From assembly GCF_002831565.1 (NCBI RefSeq), contig NZ_CP025096.1, forward strand, positions 6,191,014 to 6,255,013: a stretch of 64,000 nucleotides of DNA, written 5' to 3'. Under the pieces are notes generated by a model that was not told where the DNA came from, ran no database searches, and saw nothing but the letters and a program-made list of their open reading frames with translations. Each line of letters begins with the position of its first letter. Positions within the stretch are counted from its first letter, which is position 1. This document shows, piece by piece, positions 8,610 through 18,154 of the stretch. The stretch comes from Spirosoma pollinicola (GTDB lineage Bacteria > Bacteroidota > Bacteroidia > Cytophagales > Spirosomataceae). The position numbers and the translations under genes are program-made.

Positions 8610-11600
8610 TTAAAACGTGAGACCAAGTTTGAAACCGACCGGAATAGTCCAGGGCGTTACGTTGTACCGCTCGATGCCTTGTTTAAACTGCGTACCGGCC
8701 TGTGGGCTGGACTGAGGCTGGAAAGCCATTTCGGGATCGACGTTGATTTTGGCAGCTGTCCACAAAATGATGTTTCGGCTGTAGACCGAGAATGTAGCGC
8801 TTTGCAGGCCAATCGACTTGACAAACTGAGCGGGTAGTTCATAGCCCAGCGACACTTCCCGAAGTTTGACAAAGGAGGCATCAAATGTGGCGGCTCGGGT
8901 AAAACTCCAGGGGTAGTTATCGCCATAAGGAATAATTTTGGTGCCTGCTCCACCCAGATTTTCGGTGTAGCCGGTTATGTTACCCTGCGAGTCATACTGC
9001 GCAATAACCCCCGGATTGAAAACGCCATACGCATACGTTTTACCACCAAATTCAAATGGATAGCCACCATAGGCTGCTGTTGGTCCACCTACGATAGGGA
9101 AGTAATTGCCCTGAATCTTGATGTTCTTATCGGCGTTTTCTACCAGCCAGTTACGGAGGGCGTCGCCGGTTCGGTCGCCGGGGTTAATCAGGTTATCCAA
9201 AAACCGCTGTGAGCGCAGGTCGGATTCCATGTACCGGTAGGTTTGCGATACGAAATCGCCACCTGCCCGCCAATCGAGGGAGAAGTTGAGTGTAAACCCT
9301 TTGTAGGAAAGTGAGCTTTGGGCACCCAGCATGAAGTTGGGATTGAAGTTCCCGATCTTGTTCTTCGTGTTAGTCGCGCTTTTGCTCTGCCAGGAACCGT
9401 CATTGTCCAGAATGGGATAGCCATAATAGGATGATTTCTGGTCGGTTACGGTAATAACCTCTGCATCGTAAATGTCCCCTACTTTATCGCCTACATACGT
9501 CCAGGCACCCCCTTTCGCATCGGTCCAGAGAGTATAATAGGGAATGCCTTCGGCCAGTTCTTTTATACGCGTTGTGTTCTTGGTGAAATTGGTGGTCAGG
9601 TCCCAGCGCAAACCACCTTTGTCGACGAGTGTGCCGCCGAGCGATAGTTCGATACCACGGCTTTCCAGCAGACCCGCATTGATGTTTTTTGTGGTGAAAC
9701 CAGACGATGGAGAAATCTGCGAAGGCAGAATCTGGTTGCGGTTGTCGGACATATAGTATGTTCCCGAGAAGCGGAGTCGATTTCGGAACATGTTGTAGTC
9801 AATACCTACTTCGTAGGAAGTGGCAATTTCCGGTTTCAGATTGGGCAGCAAAATACTTCCCGATTTCGACAGGCGTGTTACACCGTTCCAGGCACCCGCA
9901 TCGCCCAGGGTAGGATAGAGGCTGTAGGGGTTTGCATCATTACCAACCTGCGCAACCCCGGCCCGAAGTTTAAACATGTCGACGTTGTTGGACAGGTGCA
10001 CTATTTCGTTGAGCAGCAAACTCAGCGAAGCCGACGGATAGAAATACGAGCGATTGTTGACCGGCAAAGTACTTGACCAGTCATTGCGGGCGGTTAAGTC
10101 CAGGTAAATCATGTCTTTGTAGCCCAGGTTAGCCGTAGCATACGCGCTGTAAATGGCCTTCTTGTAGAGGTAGTTGCTATACTGAAGATTATTTGGCGCG
10201 ATATTCTGAATGGTGTACAGGCCCGGAATAATCAGACCCGCGCCACTTTTGCTGCTGTTGCTCAAGTCCGTCGATTGCGAGTAACGGTTGTTTCCCCCCG
10301 CCGATACCACAACGCTCAGGGCATTAAACCGCTTGGTATACGTTGCCAGGAAGTCGGCATTCCGTTCGTAGCGTTTCAGATTGATCAGACCATATGCCCC
10401 ATTAGGTTCGCCGGTATAGCTTTTGGCTATTTTGGTTTCCCGCTGTTCAGAATAGGTGTCAAGTGCATAGCGCCCCATCAATTTGATTTCGGGAGTGATC
10501 TGCCATTCGGCTTTCAGGTTACCAAATACCCGATCCCGTACGTAGCCATTGTTTACTTCATAGGCCAGAAACCAGGGGTTATTATAGTTGCCTATACTTT
10601 GTGATTGCTGTTGTAAGCCTTCTTTACCGGGCACCCAGTAATTTCTCAGATCATTGATGTCGATGTGCGAACCCACCCCATATGCCCATTGCAGGGGGTT
10701 GGTACCGCGTTCGCCAGCAGGCCGGTTGTTGGAATTATTGCGGCTGAAATCCAGGTTTGTACTCAGCGTCAGTTTGCTGTTGACCCGCACATTTGTGCTG
10801 ATGGCCAGCGTATTTTTGAACAGATCAGAATTAGGGACAATCCCCCGGCTGCTCATATTGGAATAGGACAGTCGATAGGTGATCTTCTCCGAATTGTTCG
10901 AGATCGACACTCCGTTTGTGCTTGTAATGCCGGTCCGGACAAAATCCCGAACGTTGTTTGGATGCGACACAAGGGGCGTTGGAATTTGATTGCCGTCGCT
11001 CCCAACGGGACTATTCCATTGAATGGCGTTATACCCTTTGTCTAATTCGGGGCCAACACCGCCCGACGAACTCTCGTCGATTTGCAGAATTCCGCCCGGA
11101 TAAGGATTGTTGTCGGGTGTAAATGGAAGAATACCCGTGGCAAATTTGCTGCCCATTTTCAGGTATTTATAGGGCTGGTCAAAAACAGTATTCGACGTAA
11201 CCGATACCGTCATTTTCTGTGATTTTGAGCCGCTTTTGGTTGTAATCAATACCACGCCATTACCCGCCCGTGAGCCATATAAAGCAGCCGCGCTCGGGCC
11301 TTTCAATATGGATATGTTCTCCACATCGTCGGGGTTAATGTCCGAAATGGCATTTCCATAATCGACGCGGTTGTCGTTACCTATCTGGCTAACATTGTTC
11401 AATGAATTGGCGACAGGAACCCCATCGACCACAAACAGCGGCTGGTTGTCGGTATTAAGGGATTTGGCTCCCCGGATAATCATACTGACCGACGAGCCCG
11501 ACGGCCCGGTTGAGCTGATCTGAACACCGGCTACGCGACCCGCCAGTGAATTCAGGACGTTTTCCTGTGCTACCCGGCTCAGGTCCTTTCCCTGCACTTC

Positions 11601-12023
11601 GCCTACGGAGTAGCCCAGCGAGCGTGCTTCGCGCTTGATTCCCAGCGCCGTAACAACCACTTCGCCCAGTACTTCGTTGTTTTCGACTAAGGCAACATCA
11701 ATGATCGACTTGTTGCCAACCACGACTTCCTGCGTTTTGTAGCCGATAAACGAATAGACAAGAACCGCGTTGTCGGCGTTTACGGTGATGGAGTAGTTTC
11801 CCCGCTGATCCGTAATCGTTCCGATCTGGGTGCCTTTTATTACAATATTGGCGCCCGCAATCGACTGGTTATTAGTGCCTATTGTTACGTTCCCGGTTAT
11901 GGTTCTGGCCGGTTTATTTTTGGCAGATCCATTGGCCAGCACATGCGTGAAGCAGACCCCTACCAGCATAATGATGGGTAGTGTTTGCCTCAGAATCAGC
12001 TGAAAAGTAGAGAATGGTTTCAT
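8610..12023 (-). CDS. SusC/RagA family TonB-linked outer membrane transporter
   Basis: A 1137-residue TonB-dependent transporter. In order: signal peptide (about 1-31); a carboxypeptidase-like regulatory domain (about 40-115) with ITGNVTIG and GTQIGTITDQRGNYSI; a TonB-box-like segment VVVTALGIKREARSLGYSV; a plug domain (about 140-260) with VSMIIRGAKSL, VVDGVPVANS and LKGPSAAALYGSRAGNGV; then a 22-strand-type barrel ending VGFKLGLTF. No STN (secretin/TonB short N-terminal) signalling domain precedes the regulatory domain, although a sigma/anti-sigma pair lies upstream. The SusD gene follows by 21 bp. Confidence 0.97.
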   Translation of the reverse strand: MKPFSTFQLILRQTLPIIMLVGVCFTHVLANGSAKNKPARTITGNVTIGTNNQSIAGANIVIKGTQIGTITDQRGNYSITVNADNAVLVYSFIGYKTQEVVVGNKSIIDVALVENNEVLGEVVVTALGIKREARSLGYSVGEVQGKDLSRVAQENVLNSLAGRVAGVQISSTGPSGSSVSMIIRGAKSLNTDNQPLFVVDGVPVANSLNNVSQIGNDNRVDYGNAISDINPDDVENISILKGPSAAALYGSRAGNGVVLITTKSGSKSQKMTVSVTSNTVFDQPYKYLKMGSKFATGILPFTPDNNPYPGGILQIDESSSGGVGPELDKGYNAIQWNSPVGSDGNQIPTPLVSHPNNVRDFVRTGITSTNGVSISNNSEKITYRLSYSNMSSRGIVPNSDLFKNTLAISTNVRVNSKLTLSTNLDFSRNNSNNRPAGERGTNPLQWAYGVGSHIDINDLRNYWVPGKEGLQQQSQSIGNYNNPWFLAYEVNNGYVRDRVFGNLKAEWQITPEIKLMGRYALDTYSEQRETKIAKSYTGEPNGAYGLINLKRYERNADFLATYTKRFNALSVVVSAGGNNRYSQSTDLSNSSKSGAGLIIPGLYTIQNIAPNNLQYSNYLYKKAIYSAYATANLGYKDMIYLDLTARNDWSSTLPVNNRSYFYPSASLSLLLNEIVHLSNNVDMFKLRAGVAQVGNDANPYSLYPTLGDAGAWNGVTRLSKSGSILLPNLKPEIATSYEVGIDYNMFRNRLRFSGTYYMSDNRNQILPSQISPSSGFTTKNINAGLLESRGIELSLGGTLVDKGGLRWDLTTNFTKNTTRIKELAEGIPYYTLWTDAKGGAWTYVGDKVGDIYDAEVITVTDQKSSYYGYPILDNDGSWQSKSATNTKNKIGNFNPNFMLGAQSSLSYKGFTLNFSLDWRAGGDFVSQTYRYMESDLRSQRFLDNLINPGDRTGDALRNWLVENADKNIKIQGNYFPIVGGPTAAYGGYPFEFGGKTYAYGVFNPGVIAQYDSQGNITGYTENLGGAGTKIIPYGDNYPWSFTRAATFDASFVKLREVSLGYELPAQFVKSIGLQSATFSVYSRNIILWTAAKINVDPEMAFQPQSSPQAGTQFKQGIERYNVTPWTIPVGFKLGLTF

Positions 12024-12104
12024 GCGTGTTCAATTATAAGGTGGTCGATAAATACACAGATTAATAGGCAGGCTATAGTTATTTACGGGGTTGGCGGACT
12101 GGTT

Positions 12105-12302
12105 TTATTTCGTTTGTTTATCCGGTTCAGGCTGATACGGATGTTGGTTCAGCAACTCCGTAAATAATGCTTCCAGTACTTCAGAATAGGTCTGTATGGC
12201 ATCGGGCTTATGCAGACCCGCTAAAAAAAGATCCAGCTCCGCTCCCGACAGCTTATTTTTGAGTAGTTGCTCAATCAGATAGTTACTGTCAGGCGTTGAC
12301 AT
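12105..12302 (-). CDS. Very short FecR-like anti-sigma protein (N-terminal domain only)
   Basis: A 65-residue protein, STPDSNYLIEQLLKNKLSG..., that resembles the N-terminal sigma-binding part of Bacteroidota FecR proteins (a short helical domain with a Leu-rich face). Full FecR proteins are about 300-380 residues with a membrane helix and a periplasmic FecR domain; both are absent. The 81 bases between its stop and susC encode no remainder. The position between the ECF sigma gene and susC is where fecR normally sits, which is the main support. It is either a cytoplasmic mini anti-sigma or a gene remnant. Confidence 0.6.
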   Translation of the reverse strand: MSTPDSNYLIEQLLKNKLSGAELDLFLAGLHKPDAIQTYSEVLEALFTELLNQHPYQPEPDKQTK

Positions 12303-12391
12303 AGTATCGTACCCTTTAGCTGGTTTGCGTATAGTACGGCTGACCCTGACTAAAGGACTATCATTAAGCCTATTAATTTTTTCAGAAGTAA

Positions 12392-12961
12392 TTACAAAAC
12401 CGCAAAATCGAGTTTCTCCCGCAGGAGTTGCTTGGCTTTCACGAGTTGGTTTTTTACTGTGTTTTTTGAAATTCGCAGCATCATAGCAATTTCCTGATAG
12501 GATTTGCCTCCATCCACATTTAGAAGCAGTATCGTTTTTCGCTTTTCGGAAAGTGAGTTGACTGCGGCCTCAAGTCGGCTAATGCGAGCTTCCTGATCTT
12601 CTGGCTCGTCAAACGTGCCCTGCGTTCGCTCCATGTAGCGTTGACGCAGCAGTTGGTTCTTTTCAACTTGCTTCAGATAGTCGAATGCCCTGTTTCTAAG
12701 GCAGGTAAACAAGTAAGAACTGAAATTCAGGTTTGGATTGATCTGGGCTCGGCGCTCCCAGATTTTTATGAAAACATCATGAATCATGTTCTCTGCCTCT
12801 TCCTGGTCTTTCAATAAGTAAAGGCAGAATTTAAGGGCGGGGCTGCGGTAGTGCCGGTACAATTGTGCGAAAGCCGCCTGATCGCCCTGAATGACGTTGC
12901 TGAGAATACGATCAATTGGGAAGTTGAGGTGCATACAGGGAAGTTTTAGGTAGGTGGCCAA
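12392..12961 (-). CDS. ECF RNA polymerase sigma factor (Bacteroidota type)
   Basis: A 189-residue sigma-70-family protein with region 2 (DQAAFAQLYRHYRSPALKF..., DQEEAENMIHDVFIKIWERR) and region 4 (LSEKRKTILLLNVDGGKSYQEIA, then the helix-turn-helix LRISKNTVKNQLVKAKQLL). It would direct polymerase to the susCD locus downstream. The start is uncertain: Met10 (base 12934) gives a more typical N-terminus than Met1. The gene is read away from a 611-bp AT-rich gap and is followed by the mini-FecR and susC, the standard order for this kind of nutrient locus. Confidence 0.92.
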   Translation of the reverse strand: MATYLKLPCMHLNFPIDRILSNVIQGDQAAFAQLYRHYRSPALKFCLYLLKDQEEAENMIHDVFIKIWERRAQINPNLNFSSYLFTCLRNRAFDYLKQVEKNQLLRQRYMERTQGTFDEPEDQEARISRLEAAVNSLSEKRKTILLLNVDGGKSYQEIAMMLRISKNTVKNQLVKAKQLLREKLDFAVL

Positions 12962-13572
12962 ATGAAATAATTAGATCGAATTCCAGTTAAACTAATCGCC
13001 CCAGAGCATATGCCCCTTATCCGGATGGTCGATTATATCCCCTATCATTAATCACCTTGGAAGAAGGTAATTGAATAGTTTCAAGAATTTATTGTAATTA
13101 TTTTGCCTTTTTTCCAAATAATATTTGGACTTCCCTGCCAAAGATTTTGTCACTACTAGCGGACAAAAGCTTTATCTTCCCTTAAAAAAAGCTTATAGCC
13201 AAAATTTTATTTGGCACAAATAGTAGCTTCGGAACAAATATAGAGCAGTATTTTTTAATTCGTTTTCGCACTTTGCGTATTAATGCCTTCTATTTGCGAA
13301 AACTATATTGATTTTATAATTACATAATATAAAGGGAAGAAAAATCTTCTTTATAGCCTTGAAATCAGTCAATTACTTAACCATAGTATAATATATAATT
13401 TATGAACAATGTCGGTTTCTTTACTTTGGCAGGTGATCGCCGGGTGTTATAGCCATTGCCTGTAAGCGTGCTATTTCTGGTATTCGACTGTTCATAAAAA
13501 TTTACCTGCCTGCGAATAGCCCGATGCCGTTGGTTCGGCGTATATCAACAGAACATAGTATGCCCGATTTTT
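12962..13572. other. AT-rich divergent intergenic region (611 bp)
   Basis: There is no convincing reading frame on either strand. It separates the ECF sigma gene (minus) from the propeller/alpha-barrel gene (plus), so both promoters should lie here. One clear dyad is present, CCAAATA-A-TATTTGG at 13114-13128. No full TTTG-N19..21-TAnnTTTG match was found. The base composition is visibly more AT-rich than the genes on either side. Confidence 0.6.
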
Positions 13573-15804
13573 ATGTATAAATTCTGTTTTTCTGAACTCC
13601 TCACGTTAGTTGTTGCCATCTTTTTTTTGAGTACGAACACGGTAGCACAATCGGTCTATCAGGACAAGCCATATGGGCAAGTTTATAGCGTTAAATATTA
13701 TACGGAGAAATCCAGCGGAAACCTGTCCGGCCTGGCCTGCGACCGAAACGGCGTCGTTCAGATATGTTCGTCGGATGGTCTTCTGCATCCCTATGGGGGC
13801 GAGTTTCTGATACTTGGCACCTTACAGCCCGACCGGACGTATAGGCCGCTAGAGGATATGAAAGTAGCTGCCATTAGTTCTTGTGATCAGCAAATTGTTT
13901 ACCTCAGCAACCGGGCAGTATTGAGTAATGCCTGGGCCGGAAAACTGCTTGGCGAACATCAACTTCCGAAAGCCAGATTCTTTGATGGAGGTACTAATTT
14001 TACGTTCCTTGTTTCGGACGGAAAGGCCCTGCATCTGGTCAAAGAGGGGGCTATTTTGTGGAAAGGAACAATCCCCGATGATGAGGTGATTGGTGTCCGG
14101 TTTCAGCCTGGTTCCGGTCTATTCTGGATATTAGGCCGAAAATCAGTGTATTCGCTTTCAGAAAAAGGGGACAAACTCAGCAAGGTGTTTGAGGGCAGCA
14201 ACTTCACCTCGTTTACGCTTGCCGGCAAGAGCCCAGTGCTGATTATCGGTACCAGCGACGGCTATATCGAAGTTGATCCCATCCGTAAAAAGCAAATTGG
14301 GGCGATCCGCCGGAAACTCCCCTGTACCGACATTACGACTGTGGCCGAGGTAAATGGTACACTTTGGTTTGGCACCCCACAAGGTGCATTTGCCCTACGG
14401 CAAGATGGTAAATTCGACTACTACAATGGCGAACGCTGGTTGCCCGGTAATGCCGTAACCCAGATCGCGGCCGGGCCGAAAAACACAGTGCTGGTACTCA
14501 CCACAGCGGGTATGGCCGAAATCAGAACGAAACTCATGACGCTTCATGAGAAAGCGCTATTCTTTGACGATAAGGTGCGTCGTCGGCATATCCGGAATGG
14601 ATTTAACGCATCATTGGACGGCCTGGAGAAAGGCCATCTGGCTACGGGTTATCTGGCTGATTCTGATAACGATGGGTTGTGGACGTCGATGTATCTGGCG
14701 GGTGAGGTATTCCGATATGCCGTGACAAAAGATAAAGATGCGCTGCAAAACTGCCGGGAATCGCTCGATGCTATGGAACGGCTCTATACGATTAATCCCG
14801 TGCCGGGTTTTCCGGCGCGGTCGTTTGAGCGGGCGGGCTATATTGCCAGACTCAGCGATCCTGAACGCTGGCAGCATTCGCCCCAGGTGGACTGGGACTG
14901 GAAGTCGACAACGAGCAGCGATGAAATAATCGGGCACATTTTTGCCTTTGGGGCTATGGCCGAACTGATGGACGATAAGAATCTGCAACGACGGTCTATT
15001 ACGCTCATTGACACGTTGATGAGTCATATTCTGACCCATGACATGTATTTGATTGATTTCGACGGCAAGCCAACCATGTGGGGTAAATGGAATCCTGCCT
15101 ATGTGAATTCTTTCCCGATCAATGTAGGCGACCGCAAACTCAACTCCTCCAATATTGTGGCCATGCTCCAAACGGCCTACCGGTTCACCAAAAAGGAGAA
15201 ATATAAAACGAAAGCGCTTGAACTGATGCAGAAACACGGCTATCTGGAAAACCTGATGCGCCCCATGAGCGTAATCGGAAAAGCCCCGGATGATGCCAGT
15301 GAACACAGCAAACACATGTCGGACGGCTGGAATCACTCCGACGATGAGATGTATTTTGTGGGCTATTGGGGACTGTACCGGTATGCTCTGAACGATGCGC
15401 TCAAGGCGAATTTTAAAAAAGCCATTATCGACCATTGGGAAGTTGAGCGACCCGAAAAAGAGGGTGCCTGGAATATTTTTACGGCCCTTACCGGGACCAA
15501 ATCGTTTGATCTGAATGAGGCTATCTGGTACTTACAGGAACACCCACTCGACCTGATCGACTGGGAGATCAGAAACAGTCACCGCAAAGACATTGAGCTG
15601 TTACCCGCCAATTTCAGGCAACAAACTACCAAAGAGGTGCTCTCTCCTGCCGAGCGGCCCGTTCAACGACACAATGGTAATACATTTGAGTTGGATCGAA
15701 CCCGGAGCAACGGTCAATCCGAACACAGTGCGGGCGATATCTGGCTGCTACCTTATTGGATGGGTCGCTATCTGGGCATAATAAGCGGGCCGGTCGGGAA
15801 GTGA
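13573..15804 (+). CDS. Exported protein: beta-propeller-like N-terminal half, alpha-barrel-like C-terminal half; function unknown
   Basis: A 743-residue protein with a signal peptide (LLTLVVAIFFLSTNTVAQ). Residues ~30-320 are beta-rich with repeated blades ending in phrases such as DRNGVVQICSSDGLL, PVLIIGTSDGYIEV and NGTLWFGTPQGAFAL, like the ligand-sensing propellers of hybrid two-component regulators, but with no membrane or kinase part. Residues ~330-740 are helical with repeated aromatic/acidic segments (DSDNDGLWTSMYLAGEVFRY, HMSDGWNHSDDEMYFVGYWG), resembling (alpha/alpha) barrels of glycan-processing enzymes. No known catalytic signature was recognised. The next gene, a glycerophosphodiesterase, starts 24 bp downstream. 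Confidence 0.75.
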   Translation: MYKFCFSELLTLVVAIFFLSTNTVAQSVYQDKPYGQVYSVKYYTEKSSGNLSGLACDRNGVVQICSSDGLLHPYGGEFLILGTLQPDRTYRPLEDMKVAAISSCDQQIVYLSNRAVLSNAWAGKLLGEHQLPKARFFDGGTNFTFLVSDGKALHLVKEGAILWKGTIPDDEVIGVRFQPGSGLFWILGRKSVYSLSEKGDKLSKVFEGSNFTSFTLAGKSPVLIIGTSDGYIEVDPIRKKQIGAIRRKLPCTDITTVAEVNGTLWFGTPQGAFALRQDGKFDYYNGERWLPGNAVTQIAAGPKNTVLVLTTAGMAEIRTKLMTLHEKALFFDDKVRRRHIRNGFNASLDGLEKGHLATGYLADSDNDGLWTSMYLAGEVFRYAVTKDKDALQNCRESLDAMERLYTINPVPGFPARSFERAGYIARLSDPERWQHSPQVDWDWKSTTSSDEIIGHIFAFGAMAELMDDKNLQRRSITLIDTLMSHILTHDMYLIDFDGKPTMWGKWNPAYVNSFPINVGDRKLNSSNIVAMLQTAYRFTKKEKYKTKALELMQKHGYLENLMRPMSVIGKAPDDASEHSKHMSDGWNHSDDEMYFVGYWGLYRYALNDALKANFKKAIIDHWEVERPEKEGAWNIFTALTGTKSFDLNEAIWYLQEHPLDLIDWEIRNSHRKDIELLPANFRQQTTKEVLSPAERPVQRHNGNTFELDRTRSNGQSEHSAGDIWLLPYWMGRYLGIISGPVGK

Positions 15805-15827
15805 GCCATTGCCATACATTATCGAAA

Positions 15828-16781
15828 ATGAATTTTTTCAGTAGGATGCAGACATCAAAAAGGACGCTACGTTCAGACTTGCCGAATAATATCCTGTTGG
15901 CAATTGTCCAGAGAGTCCGTCAAAATGCCGGGGCTGTCTTTTGTTTTATTGCCTGTTGGCTGATTGGCTTTAGGCCCGGTTTCGGTCAACCGGCGGTAAC
16001 TGACTCCACCGGCTTTTATCGGGCCAGGCTAGTCAAAAACTACAAAATTGGTGTTTCCGCGCACCGGGGTGCGTCGGGTATAGCGCCCGAAAATACACTG
16101 GCGACTTTTTGGCTTGTTCTACAAATGCAGGTCGATTATATCGAAATTGACATTCGAACAACTAAAGATGGCCAGCTTGTTATTTTACACGACGCTACAC
16201 TGAATCGCACCACTAACGGAGCCGGACCGCTAAACGGTCAGACACTTGCTGAACTGAAAAAACTATCGGCGGCAAAAGGAGCTGGCGAGTCATTTCAATC
16301 CGAACAGATTCCATCACTGGAAGAGGTATGTCAACTACTGGCCGACTGGAATGCTCATCATCAGGCAAGAACAAAGCTGTACGTTGATTGTAAAGACGTA
16401 GCCCCAGCGCCAATGGTCGCTATATTAACCCAATATGGGCTCCTGACCGACGCCGTTTTTTACGGTTCCGACGATAACCTGCTCGCCCTGCAAAAGGTGG
16501 CTCCGTTGGCAAAGCTTATGCCTTCTCTCAACAAAGCCGACATGATGACCGATAAAATTGAAAAACTGCATCCGTATGCGTTTGATGTAAGCTGGCCTGC
16601 CGTTACAGAAGCGCTGGTTGAGAACATTCATCAACAACAGATCAAGGTATTTTCTGACCTGTTAGGTGGCTATGATTCTGTCAGTCAATACGAAAAAGCG
16701 GCTCGCCTGGGCGTAGATGTCATTCAAACAGATCATGTTCTTCATGTATATAAGGCACTATCAACAGAAGCGGTTAAGTAA
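15828..16781 (+). CDS. Glycerophosphodiester phosphodiesterase family protein
   Basis: A protein of 317 residues from the chosen Met. A longer frame opens at 15756 inside the previous gene. The N-terminus has a basic stretch, then a membrane or signal segment (AVFCFIACWLIGFRPGFGQ), so the enzyme is probably exported or anchored. The GDPD TIM-barrel signature is clear: SAHRGASGIAPENTLATF, EIDIRTTKDGQLVILHD and TLNRTTNGAG, which hold the catalytic His pair and the metal-binding Glu/Asp. It would cleave glycerophosphodiesters to glycerol-3-phosphate and an alcohol; substrate unproven. It probably shares a transcript with the upstream propeller protein. Confidence 0.92.
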   Translation: MNFFSRMQTSKRTLRSDLPNNILLAIVQRVRQNAGAVFCFIACWLIGFRPGFGQPAVTDSTGFYRARLVKNYKIGVSAHRGASGIAPENTLATFWLVLQMQVDYIEIDIRTTKDGQLVILHDATLNRTTNGAGPLNGQTLAELKKLSAAKGAGESFQSEQIPSLEEVCQLLADWNAHHQARTKLYVDCKDVAPAPMVAILTQYGLLTDAVFYGSDDNLLALQKVAPLAKLMPSLNKADMMTDKIEKLHPYAFDVSWPAVTEALVENIHQQQIKVFSDLLGGYDSVSQYEKAARLGVDVIQTDHVLHVYKALSTEAVK

Positions 16782-16947
16782 GAACAAGGCTTTATTCTGA
16801 CCATTAGCAACACATGAAAAATGAATTAAAATTCTGCATGGGGAAGCGCAACAGAACAATAACGCTCGGAAACAGGCAAAAAAAGACTAATTTGGTCTGA
16901 TTGTGTACCTACCCTCTCTCGGCAATCTCTCTTCTTACGACAACAAA

Positions 16948-18093
16948 ATGACGACATCACATTCGCCCGCTGAACCGGCTATTGCACAGCCTGCGCCTGT
17001 TAAACGACTTCTTTCGCTCGATACGCTTCGCGGTTTCGATATGTTCTGGATCATGGGGGGTGAAGAAATCTTTCATGCGCTGGCAAAAACTACCGGTTGG
17101 GCCTGGGCTATTGTTGTGGCTGACCAGTTCTCGCACCCCGACTGGAATGGCTTTCGGGCATACGATCTCATCTTTCCGCTCTTTATGTTTATGGCGGGTG
17201 TTTCAACGCCATTTTCAGTGGGGTCAAGGCTGGATAAGGGAGTGGACAAAACAGAAATTGCCCGCAAGATTATTAGCCGGGGACTGGTGCTGGTGCTACT
17301 TGGGATCATTTATAACAACGGCCTTTTTACTAAAGCTATCCACGATATGCGTTTCCCGAGTGTTCTTGGTCGTATCGGGCTGGCGGGCATGTTTGCGCAG
17401 TTAATTTATCTCTATGCCCGGCCACGCACCCAGTACATCTGGTTTGCCGGACTTTTGCTGGGTTATTGGGCCTTGATGATGCTGGTGCCTGTGCCCGGTT
17501 GCGGGGCGGGGGTGCTGACTATGGAATGTAATCTGGCCAGTTATATCGATCGGCTGGTGGTTCCGGGCCATTTGTACAAAACGATTCATGACCCGGAAGG
17601 ACTGTTTTCGACCATCCCGGCCATTGGCAATACGTTGCTCGGCATTTTTGCCGGGTCATTTCTGCAAAAGCAGGGCAAAACGGGAAACCAGAAAGCGCTG
17701 CAATTACTGGGGGCAGGTGCCGTTTTTGTACTCCTTGGCTGGCTTTGGAATTTTGTTTTTCCCATCAACAAAAACCTCTGGACCAGCTCGTTTATGCTGC
17801 TTACCGGTGGGCTGAGTTTACTGCTGCTGTCGGTATTTTACTGGATCATCGACGTAAAAGGTATCAAACGCTGGACATTTTTCTTCACAGTCATTGGCAT
17901 GAACTCCATCCTGATCTATCTGGCGGGCGAGTTCATTGATTTTGGCTATGCGGCTCGTTTTTTCTTTGGTGGCCTACTCAAGCTGTCCTCTTCCGAAGTC
18001 GTCCATGAGGTGGGTGGTGCGCTGGCTTTTATCGCCGTTGAATGGGCTTTTCTTTACATTTTGTACAAGAAAAAAGTATTCCTTCGGGTGTAA
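16948..18093 (+). CDS. DUF5009/HGSNAT-like membrane acyltransferase (NagX-like)
   Basis: A protein of 381 residues from the ATG at 16948; a GTG at 16903 would add 15 residues of low-complexity leader. The opening KRLLSLDTLRGFDMFWIMGGEE is the hallmark of the DUF5009 family, related to human heparan-alpha-glucosaminide N-acetyltransferase. About ten membrane segments follow. In other bacteria, proteins of this kind (NagX) occur in N-acetylglucosamine catabolic clusters. Here the chitobiase, ROK kinase, symporter and lyase genes lie within 8 kb, which supports an amino-sugar role. The activity itself is inferred. Confidence 0.8.
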   Translation: MTTSHSPAEPAIAQPAPVKRLLSLDTLRGFDMFWIMGGEEIFHALAKTTGWAWAIVVADQFSHPDWNGFRAYDLIFPLFMFMAGVSTPFSVGSRLDKGVDKTEIARKIISRGLVLVLLGIIYNNGLFTKAIHDMRFPSVLGRIGLAGMFAQLIYLYARPRTQYIWFAGLLLGYWALMMLVPVPGCGAGVLTMECNLASYIDRLVVPGHLYKTIHDPEGLFSTIPAIGNTLLGIFAGSFLQKQGKTGNQKALQLLGAGAVFVLLGWLWNFVFPINKNLWTSSFMLLTGGLSLLLLSVFYWIIDVKGIKRWTFFFTVIGMNSILIYLAGEFIDFGYAARFFFGGLLKLSSSEVVHEVGGALAFIAVEWAFLYILYKKKVFLRV

Positions 18094-18154
18094 TGAAATA
18101 CGGGGTCGGTTACAGGGCTTTCTTATAAAAATCGAATTCATCCAATGATGACTA

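Noticed and set aside
14611..15435. 274-codon open frame on the minus strand inside the propeller/alpha-barrel gene
   Set aside because: It lies fully opposite a plus-strand gene with a signal peptide and domain-like structure; its translation has no recognisable domain and is rich in Ile/His/Arg as expected for an antisense shadow.
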